Notes under the pieces: model-generated
Database searches by the model: none
What the model was told of the DNA's origin: nothing
The model's input: only the letters and a program-made list of their open reading frames with translations
Program-made: the position numbers and the translations under genes
Part shown: one piece after another, positions 54,032 through 61,577 of the stretch
How positions within the stretch are numbered: position 1 is the stretch's first letter
Layout of the letters: each line of letters opens with the position of its first letter
NCBI RefSeq assembly: GCF_905220705.1
Contig: NZ_CAJNAT010000015.1
Span: forward strand, 1-64,000
Direction: 5' to 3'
DNA: 64,000 bases
DNA from: Paraburkholderia domus
GTDB taxonomy: Bacteria; Pseudomonadota; Gammaproteobacteria; Burkholderiales; Burkholderiaceae

Positions 54032-55785
54032 TGAGGCTGATGAAGCCAGTCTGCGTGGCCCCCTCATATGTAGGCGCTCTTGCGTGTCATGGCTGGCCTG
54101 ACTCGGGCTCGACTATGCGATGGCGAGCGGCCCTTCGCGCGTATCTTGGTACTCGCGTGTCTGTCGGGCTATGTGTCAGCGTAACGCTGAGCGTCGGCAT
54201 GGCGTACGCTTCGACCCCACCGCTGCCGCCGCTGCCCGCGTACATGCCGCGCGACGACGCCATCACGCCGCCCGATGCTCGATATGACGTTCCGCCGCTG
54301 CCGCGCGGCAGCACTGCCGACGTGCCTAACCCGTTTCGCGACGATTCCGCCGACGAACCCCGCGTACCGCAAGCGGCGGCAGCAGCGGGCATCGGACGCG
54401 GCGACGATCTAGACGGTGACGCAGACGGTTCGGTGCCGTTACGGAGACAATCCGCAGCCTCTGCGCGAGACGACCCCACCGGCACCTCGACGCTCGAAGG
54501 CCCACCGGTCCCGCTGCCTCCGCTCACGCGCCTCAGCGACGCACCGAAAACGCCTGCAGACGCCGAACTCGCCGCCGACGACAAGCCGATCTCGCTCAAT
54601 TTCCAGCGTGCCGAACTCGGCGCAGTGCTCAATGCCTTCGCCCAGTTCACCGGACTGAACATTGTCGCGAGCGAGAGAGTGCGCGGCGCCGTTTCGCTGC
54701 GGCTCGACAAGGTGCCGTGGCGCACGGCATTCGATACCTTGCTCGACGTCAACGGGCTGGCGATGGAGCGCCACGGTAACGTGATCTGGGTCGCACCGAT
54801 CGCGGATCTGGCCGCGCGTGAGCGGCAGCGTTTCGAAGCGCACGCGAGAGCCGCCGATCTTGAGCCGCTCGCAAGCCGCACGTTCGAACTGCACTACGCC
54901 CGAGCCGAGGATGTGCGGCGCCTGCTGACCGGCGCCGGAAACCAGCGCGTGTTGTCCAAGCGCGGCGCCGCGACGGCCGATCCGCGCACCAATCTGCTGT
55001 TCGTCACCGATCTTGAGGGACGCCTCGCGCAGATCACGGCGTTGCTTGCCTCCGTCGACCGGCCGACCCGTCAGGTATTGATCGAGGCGCGCATCGTCGA
55101 GGGTGAGCATGGTTTTTCGCGCAATCTCGGCGTGCGGCTTTCCATGGCGGCCGCCAACGCCGACGGCACCGCCCGAGGTTTGACGGGAGGCAAGGACGGC
55201 ACCGTGTACGATCTGTCGGCGCGGCCGATTTCCGGTTTCGATGCCGCGACCGCCGGGCTGACCTTGTTCGCGGCCGGGGCGACGCGGCTCCTGAACATCG
55301 AGCTGAGCGCGCTGGAGGCCGAAGGGCGCGGTGAAATCGTCTCGAGCCCCCGGGTCGTGACGGCGGACCGGATGAAAGCGGTCGTCGAACAGGGCACCGA
55401 ACTGCCCTATCAGGCGAAAGTGGGGCAGGGCGTGTCGGGCGTGCAGTTTCGCCGCGCCACGCTCAAACTGGAGGTCGAGCCGCAAATCATGCCGGACGGC
55501 AGAGTGGTGCTGGACCTCGATGTTGCCAAAGATAGCGTCGGCGAGCAGACCGATGCCGGACCCGCGATCAACACCAAACACGTGCAAACGCGCGTCGAAG
55601 TCGAGGATGGTGGTACGGTGTCGATCGGCGGAATTTACGCGACCGACGACCGGGACGATGTGACGCGGGTGCCGCTCCTGGGCAAAATACCGGTTTTGGG
55701 CGCGCTTTTTCGCCATCGGGCCCATCGGGACCAGCGCAGTGAACTGGCAGTTTTCATCACACCGCGCGTCGTTCAGACAAATTAG
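54031..55785 (+). CDS. pilQ: Type IV pilus secretin PilQ, short form
   Basis: PilQ (584 aa) is the outer-membrane secretin. GGAGG seven bases before ATG supports 54031; a signal-like segment lies at about residues 40-60. A Pro-rich and acidic stretch (60-170) replaces the AMIN domains of longer PilQ. Then come the N0 (ISLNFQRAELGAVLNAFAQFTGLNIV), N1 (FELHYARAEDVRRLL) and secretin domain with RQVLIEARIVE, EIVSSPRVVT and VPLLGKIPVLGALFRHR. It ends SELAVFITPRVV. Cotranslated with the preceding gene (TGATG). Confidence 0.92.
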   Translation: MRLMKPVCVAPSYVGALACHGWPDSGSTMRWRAALRAYLGTRVSVGLCVSVTLSVGMAYASTPPLPPLPAYMPRDDAITPPDARYDVPPLPRGSTADVPNPFRDDSADEPRVPQAAAAAGIGRGDDLDGDADGSVPLRRQSAASARDDPTGTSTLEGPPVPLPPLTRLSDAPKTPADAELAADDKPISLNFQRAELGAVLNAFAQFTGLNIVASERVRGAVSLRLDKVPWRTAFDTLLDVNGLAMERHGNVIWVAPIADLAARERQRFEAHARAADLEPLASRTFELHYARAEDVRRLLTGAGNQRVLSKRGAATADPRTNLLFVTDLEGRLAQITALLASVDRPTRQVLIEARIVEGEHGFSRNLGVRLSMAAANADGTARGLTGGKDGTVYDLSARPISGFDAATAGLTLFAAGATRLLNIELSALEAEGRGEIVSSPRVVTADRMKAVVEQGTELPYQAKVGQGVSGVQFRRATLKLEVEPQIMPDGRVVLDLDVAKDSVGEQTDAGPAINTKHVQTRVEVEDGGTVSIGGIYATDDRDDVTRVPLLGKIPVLGALFRHRAHRDQRSELAVFITPRVVQTN

Positions 55786-55891
55786 GGGCACGCTTTCGCC
55801 GCTCGCGAGCGGCGGGGCGCAGGCTCGACAAGGCAGCCGCTTTGCCAGTAAGCTGCGGCACGAACCATACCGGATTAGCCAGAGGACACCG

Positions 55892-56443
55892 TTGCAAGCG
55901 CGGGACGCACACGCCAATGTATTTTTTGTAGGGCTCATGGGGGCGGGCAAAACCACCGTGGGCCGGGCCATTGCGCGCCGTCTCGATCGCCCGTTCTTCG
56001 ATTCCGATCACGAAATCGAGGCGCGCACAGGCGCGCGCATCCCGGTGATCTTCGAGCTGGAAGGCGAAGCGGGCTTTCGCGATCGCGAGGCGCACGTGAT
56101 TTCCGATCTGACCGGGCGCGACAATATCGTGCTGGCCACGGGTGGTGGCGCGGTGCTGCGGCCGGAAAATCGCGAAGCGCTGCAAAATCGGGGCGTCGTG
56201 ATCTATTTGCGCGCCAATCCGCACGATCTGTGGCTGCGCACCCGGCGCGACAAGAATCGCCCGCTTTTGCAGACCGAAGATCCCAAAGCACGCCTTGAGG
56301 CGCTCTACGAAGTACGCGATCCGCTATACCGGGAATGCGCGCACTTTGTGATCGAAACCGGCCGGCCCTCGGTCAACGCACTCGTCAACATGGTTCTGAT
56401 GCAGCTCGAGCTGGCCGGCGTCGCCAAACATCCTGCGTCATAA
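55892..56443 (+). CDS. aroK: Shikimate kinase
   Basis: AroK (183 aa) phosphorylates shikimate at O3 in aromatic amino acid synthesis. P-loop GLMGAGKT at 14-21; shikimate-binding FFDSDHEIE (D37, D39); lid TRRDKNRPLLQ. I choose TTG at 55892, five bases after AGAGGA, giving MQARDAHANVFFVGLMG as in related species. A longer frame into pilQ exists but is not conserved. One base overlaps the possible aroB start at 56443. Confidence 0.94.
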   Translation: MQARDAHANVFFVGLMGAGKTTVGRAIARRLDRPFFDSDHEIEARTGARIPVIFELEGEAGFRDREAHVISDLTGRDNIVLATGGGAVLRPENREALQNRGVVIYLRANPHDLWLRTRRDKNRPLLQTEDPKARLEALYEVRDPLYRECAHFVIETGRPSVNALVNMVLMQLELAGVAKHPAS

Positions 56444-56451
56444 TGGACCGT

Positions 56452-57528
56452 ATGATTACCGTCAATGTCGAACTGGGCGAGCGCGCCTACCCCATCCATA
56501 TCGGGGCCGATCTAATCGGCCAGACCGCGTTGTTCGCGCCGCATATCGCCGGCAGCTCGGTCACCATCGTCACGAATACCACGGTCGACCCGCTCTACGG
56601 CGACACGCTGCGAGCGGCGCTCGCGCCGCTTGGCAAGCAGGTGTCCACGGTCGTTTTGCCTGACGGCGAAGCGTACAAGAACCTCGAAACCCTGAACCTG
56701 ATTTTCGACGCGCTGCTGGGCTCGCGCGCCGATCGCAAGACCACGCTGATCGCTCTCGGTGGCGGCGTGATCGGCGACATGACGGGGTTTGCCGCGGCTT
56801 GCTACATGCGCGGCGTGCCGTTCATCCAAGTGCCGACCACCTTGCTGTCGCAGGTCGACTCGTCGGTGGGCGGCAAGACCGGTATCAACCATCCGCTCGG
56901 CAAGAACATGATCGGCGCGTTTTACCAGCCGCAGGCTGTGATTGCCGACATCAGCGCGCTGCGCACGCTGCCGGCGCGCGAACTGGCCGCGGGCGTCGCT
57001 GAAGTGATCAAGACCGGCGCGATTGCCGACGCCGGTTTTTTCAGCTGGATCGAAGCGAACGTCGAGGCGCTCAATCGCTGCGAGCCGCAAGCGCTGGCCG
57101 AGGCGGTCAAGCGCTCGTGCGAAATCAAGGCGTCGGTCGTGGCCCAGGACGAGCGCGAAGGCGGACTGCGCGCGATCCTCAATTTCGGCCACACCTTCGG
57201 TCATGCGATCGAAGCCGGACTCGGCTACGGCGAATGGCTGCACGGCGAGGCGGTCGGCTGCGGGATGGTGATGGCGGCGGACCTGTCCGTGCGCATGGGC
57301 TATCTCGACGAAGCTGCGCGCAAGCGTCTGGTCGACGTGATCGTTGCCGCGCATTTGCCCACCCGGGCGCCTGCGCTCGGCGATTCACGGTATGTCGAAC
57401 TCATGCGGGTCGACAAGAAGGCGGAAGCCGGCGCGATCAAATTCATTCTGCTGAAGCGTTTCGGTGAGACGCTGATCACCCAGGCGCCCGACGCCGAGGT
57501 GCACGCCACGCTGGCCGCTGCCGTCTAG
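56452..57528 (+). CDS. aroB: 3-dehydroquinate synthase
   Basis: AroB (358 aa) converts DAHP to 3-dehydroquinate, the second shikimate step, using NAD and a metal ion. The NAD motif GGGVIGDMTGFAAACYMRG, the PTTLLSQVDSSVGGKTGIN block and metal ligands in NFGHTFGHAIE and HGEAV are intact. ATG 56452 gives the usual MITVNVELGERAYPI; ATG 56443, joined to the aroK stop as TAATG, would add three residues and may be used instead. The aroK-aroB pair is conserved. Confidence 0.95.
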   Translation: MITVNVELGERAYPIHIGADLIGQTALFAPHIAGSSVTIVTNTTVDPLYGDTLRAALAPLGKQVSTVVLPDGEAYKNLETLNLIFDALLGSRADRKTTLIALGGGVIGDMTGFAAACYMRGVPFIQVPTTLLSQVDSSVGGKTGINHPLGKNMIGAFYQPQAVIADISALRTLPARELAAGVAEVIKTGAIADAGFFSWIEANVEALNRCEPQALAEAVKRSCEIKASVVAQDEREGGLRAILNFGHTFGHAIEAGLGYGEWLHGEAVGCGMVMAADLSVRMGYLDEAARKRLVDVIVAAHLPTRAPALGDSRYVELMRVDKKAEAGAIKFILLKRFGETLITQAPDAEVHATLAAAV

Positions 57529-57601
57529 AGACGGCGAGGCAATTGCAGCAAAGCTTTACGCACCTGCGTCACGAGGCGCCGCCCATGTTTCGGAGAATCC
57601 G

Positions 57602-58804
57602 GTGACTGACAGGCGCAGCGACGATGTAAAGCATGACCCGGCAGGCACGCCCGTGAGCGGCGTGCCTTCGCCGGAAGCACTCGAAGCGCATCTTGCGCCG
57701 TATGCGGCACATTCCGCCCAATCGCGCGGCCGCCGCTATCCCGAAGCCGCGCCCAACGCGCGCACCGAATTCCAGCGCGATCGAGACCGCATCGTCCACT
57801 CGACGGCGTTCCGCCGGCTTGAATACAAAACTCAGGTGTTCGTGAATCACGAGGGCGATCTGTTTCGCACGCGACTCACCCATAGCCTGGAAGTCGCGCA
57901 GATCGCCCGTTCGATTGCTCGAAATCTGCGCGTCAACGAAGACCTTGTCGAAGCCATTTCGCTTGCCCACGATCTTGGCCATACGCCGTTCGGCCATGCG
58001 GGCCAGGGCGCGCTGAACGAATGTATGCGTGAACATGGCGGCTTCGAGCACAACTTGCAAAGCCTCGCGGTGGTCGACGATCTGGAAGAGCACTACGGCG
58101 CGTTCAACGGGCTGAATCTCTGTTTCGAAACGCGGGAAGGCATTCTCAAGCACTGCTCGCGCGAGAACGCACGGCGCCTCGGCGCGCTCGGCGAGCGTTT
58201 TCTGGAGGGGCGGCAGCCTTCCATCGAAGCGCAGATCGCCAATGTCGCCGATGAGATTGCGTACAACAATCACGATGTCGACGACGGCTTGCGCTCAGGC
58301 CTGCTTACAGTGGAGCAGCTTGCCGAGGTGGAGTTATGGCAGACGCACTACGCGGCGGCACGTGGCGACTTTCCACAGATCGAAGGGCGCAGGCTGATTC
58401 ACGAGACCGTGCGCCGCATTATCAATACCTTGATCGTCGACCTGATCGATACGACCTCGCTCAATCTTGCAAAGCAAGCGCCAGTCTCGCTGGACGCTGT
58501 GCGCGCCGCACCGCCGCTGGTTGCGCATAGCGAAGCGGTCGCCGCACAGGCGGCGGCGCTCAAGCGCTTCCTATTCAAGAACCTGTACCGCCACTATCGC
58601 GTCATGCGTATGGCCAACAAGGCGCGCCGCGTGGTGGCCGGCCTGTTCGATGCATTCACGCAAGATCCGCGGCTATTGCCACCCGGCTATCAATCGACGG
58701 ACGTGTCACAGCAACCGCGCCTGATCGCCCACTACATCGCGGGCATGACGGATCGATATGCGGTGAAGGAGTATCAGCGGCTGTTCGTGATCGACGACAA
58801 CTGA
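57602..58804 (+). CDS. dgt: Deoxyguanosinetriphosphate triphosphohydrolase-like protein
   Basis: A 400-aa HD-domain dNTPase that cleaves dNTPs to nucleosides and triphosphate. Metal ligands appear in TRLTHSLEVAQIAR, LAHDLGHTPFGHAGQ and ADEIAYNNHDVDDGL. Starts with GTG, five bases after GGAGA. It belongs to the shorter Dgt class 2 subfamily. It ends the pil-aro-dgt run; such placement after aroB is common in betaproteobacteria. Confidence 0.93.
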   Translation: MTDRRSDDVKHDPAGTPVSGVPSPEALEAHLAPYAAHSAQSRGRRYPEAAPNARTEFQRDRDRIVHSTAFRRLEYKTQVFVNHEGDLFRTRLTHSLEVAQIARSIARNLRVNEDLVEAISLAHDLGHTPFGHAGQGALNECMREHGGFEHNLQSLAVVDDLEEHYGAFNGLNLCFETREGILKHCSRENARRLGALGERFLEGRQPSIEAQIANVADEIAYNNHDVDDGLRSGLLTVEQLAEVELWQTHYAAARGDFPQIEGRRLIHETVRRIINTLIVDLIDTTSLNLAKQAPVSLDAVRAAPPLVAHSEAVAAQAAALKRFLFKNLYRHYRVMRMANKARRVVAGLFDAFTQDPRLLPPGYQSTDVSQQPRLIAHYIAGMTDRYAVKEYQRLFVIDDN

Positions 58805-58853
58805 ACGAATTGCCGCTGGCCGGCGTTGCTGCTCGACGAGTGCCGGCGTAACC

Positions 58854-58901
58854 GCTTTCCGCACGCAACCAAAGCCGGCTTTCCGCAACGCAACCAAAGC
58901 C
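58854..58901. repeat. Two-copy tandem repeat of 23-24 bases
   Basis: GCTTTCCGCACGCAACC begins copy one (58854-58876), and the same with one extra A begins copy two (58878-58901). Both end in AAAGCC. It sits in the 137-base gap between dgt and the convergent DUF883 gene. No hairpin-plus-T-run terminator is seen in the gap. Confidence 0.85.
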
Positions 58902-58941
58902 CACGGGGCGGCGACCCGTCTCGCCGCTTGCTGCAACTCGC

Positions 58942-59322
58942 CTAGCGCAGCCGCGACGCGAACAGTGCGCCCGCGATCAGCGCAGCGCCGCCGACGATCG
59001 CTATCGTCTGCCACGGGTTTTCATGCACATAGTCGTCCGCGTCGGAGATCGCGACTTCGGCGCGCTCCCGCATGGCTTCGCGGGTGTCGTTCAGGCGCTC
59101 GCGCGCGGCGTCGAGTTGTTTGCGTAGTTTGCCGCGCAGCGCCACCGCGTCGGCCTGGGTGCCGTCCGCCAGGGTGGATTCGAGTTCCGACATCAGTGTG
59201 CGCAGTTCGCCGGCGATATCTTCGGCCGCATGGCGGCTATGGCGAGCGATGCGCCGCGCACGGCGGCTGGTAGTGGTCCAGGATTCGCCGAGGGCGTCTC
59301 GCGTGTTTGGAAGTGCTGTCAT
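58942..59322 (-). CDS. DUF883/ElaB-like membrane-anchored protein
   Basis: A 126-aa protein of the YqjD/ElaB/YgaM (DUF883) family; in E. coli relatives are inner-membrane, ribosome-associated and stress induced. A long basic-acidic helix or coiled coil (about 20-95) leads to the family signature DDYVHENPWQTIAIVGGAALIAG with one C-terminal membrane helix. The ATG at 59322 follows GGAGCG; longer upstream readings lack homology. The function is not established. Confidence 0.85.
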   Translation of the reverse strand: MTALPNTRDALGESWTTTSRRARRIARHSRHAAEDIAGELRTLMSELESTLADGTQADAVALRGKLRKQLDAARERLNDTREAMRERAEVAISDADDYVHENPWQTIAIVGGAALIAGALFASRLR

Positions 59323-59660
59323 GGTCGCTCCGTCGATGAGGTGAAAAGATCCCACGCTGTCACGAGGCACACGTCGCCACGCGGGAAATGCCATGAGAAC
59401 GCAACTTCGGTGCCAAACCCGCATCCCCTGTCCACGGTGGCGCAGACCCACATTCCTCAGCAGATATTGCACGGGACGACCCAATGGCGGGTCAAATTTA
59501 CAAACGCTCATGCCTGCTCGCTGGATGAGCTTCCCACGCCGCGAACGACCGCCCGGCTAGCGCACAAAATAAAAAACGCCGCCATTGGATGCATGACGGC
59601 GTTGTCCAAGTCACGAAAATTCGACTACCCTAAGTCAACAGCCCCTAATTTCGTGACGCG
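59323..59660. other. Intergenic region without gene (338 bases)
   Basis: Upstream region of the DUF883 gene and downstream region of the OmpW-like gene, both on the minus strand. It holds the OmpW terminator at 59571-59603. A TTGACC box on the minus strand lies near 59495 but its spacing to AT-rich sequence is too long for a firm promoter call. I see no small ORF with an SD. Confidence 0.6.
59571..59603 (-). terminator. Intrinsic terminator of the OmpW-like gene
   Basis: Read on the minus strand: AACGCCG (59603-59597), loop region with an inner CAT/ATG pairing, CGGCGTT (59581-59575), then TTTT and further T-rich sequence. It lies 58 bases after the stop of the minus-strand gene. Confidence 0.82.
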
Positions 59661-60386
59661 TTAGAAACGGTAACCGATGTTGACGTAGGAAACGATCGGG
59701 TTCAGCTTGATCTTGGTTTGCGATTGCACATTCAGCGTGCCAACCGGCGTGTTTGCAGCGGTATTTAGCTTGGCGGTCGTGCTGAGCGGCAAGTACGAAA
59801 TCGAGACGCCTGCGAACCAGTGCTGGTTGAATGCATAGGTGAAACCCGCATTAAAGACCGGCTCCCACGAACTATCCGTAGAGACGCTGGTCGGACCATG
59901 CAGAACGTTTTGTTCGAAAGCGCCGTTGGTGATCTTTGCGTCGGTGAACCAGATGCGGCTCACACCAACGCCGAGATACGGGCGGAACGTGGCGGTCGGT
60001 GCGTTGAAGTAGTACTTGAACAGCAGAGTCGGGCTCCACTGTTTTGCTTGACCGAGCTTGCCGAACTGGCTGAGGCTACCCGTGCCGTCCAGGTCGAACG
60101 AAGGTGGGTAGCCAATCACGAATTCGGTGGCGATGTGATCTGTGACGAAGTAGCCGGCGGTGATGCCGATGGTGTCGGCTGAACTCAGTGATGCGCCGGT
60201 GTTAGCTTCAGTGATGTTGGTCGGGCTGCCGCCTATGCTTGTCACCTTCAACGGGTCGCTGCTCGATTGAGGTGCAAGATGGAACCAGCCTGTCGTGACG
60301 TAAAAGCTTCCGGCCGATTGCGCATGCGCTGCCGTTGTCATGCAGGCTAGCGCGGCGATCCCCGTTACGGCCTGTTTTAATTTCAT
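59661..60386 (-). CDS. ompW: OmpW family outer membrane protein
   Basis: A 241-aa eight-stranded beta-barrel protein. Signal peptide about 1-22 (ends AAHA-QSAGSF). The OmpW signature includes ADTIGITAGYFVTDHIATEFVIGYPP and FRPYLGVGVSR; alternating strands run to the terminal aromatic GYRF. A strong SD GGAGGAG precedes ATG. Family members transport small hydrophobic compounds or respond to stress; the substrate here is unknown. Confidence 0.92.
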   Translation of the reverse strand: MKLKQAVTGIAALACMTTAAHAQSAGSFYVTTGWFHLAPQSSSDPLKVTSIGGSPTNITEANTGASLSSADTIGITAGYFVTDHIATEFVIGYPPSFDLDGTGSLSQFGKLGQAKQWSPTLLFKYYFNAPTATFRPYLGVGVSRIWFTDAKITNGAFEQNVLHGPTSVSTDSSWEPVFNAGFTYAFNQHWFAGVSISYLPLSTTAKLNTAANTPVGTLNVQSQTKIKLNPIVSYVNIGYRF

Positions 60387-60572
60387 ATGTGCTCCTCCAA
60401 AAAGGCCCGCTCATTATGACTACAACGTTTGAAACAAACCATACGCGGCGGCTAGAGCTTTCTCCCTAGGCTCCGCGCGGTTTCTGGCTCAGCCGCGCCG
60501 CGCCGAACCTCGGGCGCAGGCGGCTCTTCGGACCTTCGGGTATGTACCAACGCGACTATTGGATACTTCAGC

Positions 60573-61280
60573 ATGGCACGGCTTGCACGTCTCTATGTCC
60601 CTGACCAGCCGCAGCACGTCATCCTCCGCGGACTAGATCAGCAGCCCGCATTTGTCGATGACCAGGACTACGAGCTTTTCATCGACTGTTTGAAAGCGGC
60701 TTCACGCGACCATCACTTGTCCATCCACGCGTATGCGTTGATGCCAGGCTCTGTGCAACTGCTCGTCACGCCCACTGAGGAGTCGAGTCTGCCGAAGGCC
60801 ATGCAGGCAGTGGGGCGCCGCTATGTTGCGCACTTCAACCGGCGTTATGCGCGTCGCGGCACGCTGTGGGAGGGCCGCTACCGCGCCACGGTAATCGAAG
60901 GCGAGCGCTATTTCCTGCTGGCGAGTCGCGTCGTCGAGATGTCGCCGGTGCGCGCCGGGCTCGTGAGCGCGCCCGAGGACTATCGCTGGTCGAGCTACCG
61001 TCACCACATCGGCCTCACGCTCGACAGCCTGATCACCGATCACCCGCTGTACTGGTCGCTGGGCAATACGCCATTCGAGCGGCAGCGCGCCTACCGCGAA
61101 CTGTGCGAGCAGCCGCTCGACGAACGCGAAGCCAGTCAGCTTCAGCAAGCCACCTTGAAAGGCTGGGTTCTGGGCAGCGACACTTATCGGGAGTGGGCGG
61201 CGCGGGCTGCCAACCGGCGCGTTTCGCCGCTGCCGCGTGGGCGGCCGCGCAAGGTTCGCGAGACGCCGCAGACGCAATAA
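60573..61280 (+). CDS. Degenerate REP-associated (Y1/IS200-like) transposase family protein
   Basis: A 235-aa protein with the fold signature of RAYT/TnpA-REP proteins: N-terminal RLYVPDQPQHVILRG, a YALMPGSVQLLV strand, a GTLWEGRYRATVIE loop, and SPVRAGLVSAPEDYRWSSY. The HUH metal motif (normally MPNHVHLL) is here MPGSVQLL, so both histidines are gone, and the catalytic tyrosine of the RYIELNPVRAG helix is replaced (SRVVEMSPVRAG). The frame is open and full length, so it is not a simple pseudogene. No flanking REP or IS ends were seen. It is likely a domesticated DNA-binding relative. A terminator follows. Confidence 0.8.
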   Translation: MARLARLYVPDQPQHVILRGLDQQPAFVDDQDYELFIDCLKAASRDHHLSIHAYALMPGSVQLLVTPTEESSLPKAMQAVGRRYVAHFNRRYARRGTLWEGRYRATVIEGERYFLLASRVVEMSPVRAGLVSAPEDYRWSSYRHHIGLTLDSLITDHPLYWSLGNTPFERQRAYRELCEQPLDEREASQLQQATLKGWVLGSDTYREWAARAANRRVSPLPRGRPRKVRETPQTQ

Positions 61281-61308
61281 AGCGTTTCGCATCAACGAGC
61301 TGCACCTG

Positions 61309-61338
61309 AAACGGCATCTTCGCATGCCGTTTTCTTTT
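61309..61338 (+). terminator. Intrinsic terminator after the transposase-like gene
   Basis: AAACGGCAT (61309-61317) pairs with ATGCCGTTT (61324-61332), loop CTTCGC, followed by TCTTTT. It separates the gene from gltB. Confidence 0.88.
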
Positions 61339-61418
61339 GCACCTTTTTGATATGGCACCAATAAAAAATGCCCGCAATGCACCAATTTGATAATTGGGGA
61401 TCTATCATCACGTTTTAT

Positions 61419-61448
61419 TTGCTATTCCATTGATTCGTCGCGTATATT
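61419..61448 (+). promoter_or_regulatory. Candidate sigma-70 promoter of gltB
   Basis: TTGCTA (61419-61424), 18-base spacer, TATATT (61443-61448); predicted start near 61455 and a leader of about 120 bases. The surrounding 61370-61480 stretch is markedly AT-rich against its neighbours, as promoters in this genome are. The 297-base gap 61281-61577 holds no other gene. Confidence 0.55.
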
Positions 61449-61577
61449 CCGAATTCCGGTACTTTTTGATACGCGCAGCATTGAGGCGTACGGAGTCGCC
61501 GACGTGGTTGCGGTGCGAACTGCGGCAATAGAAAAACGGTTTAACGGCCTGTCCGGCCCCTCACAGACGGTGTCCCC

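Noticed and set aside
60400..61400. Search for IS ends, target duplications or REP palindromes around the transposase-like gene
   Set aside because: No matching terminal repeats or paired palindromes were seen on either side, so I do not call an insertion sequence.
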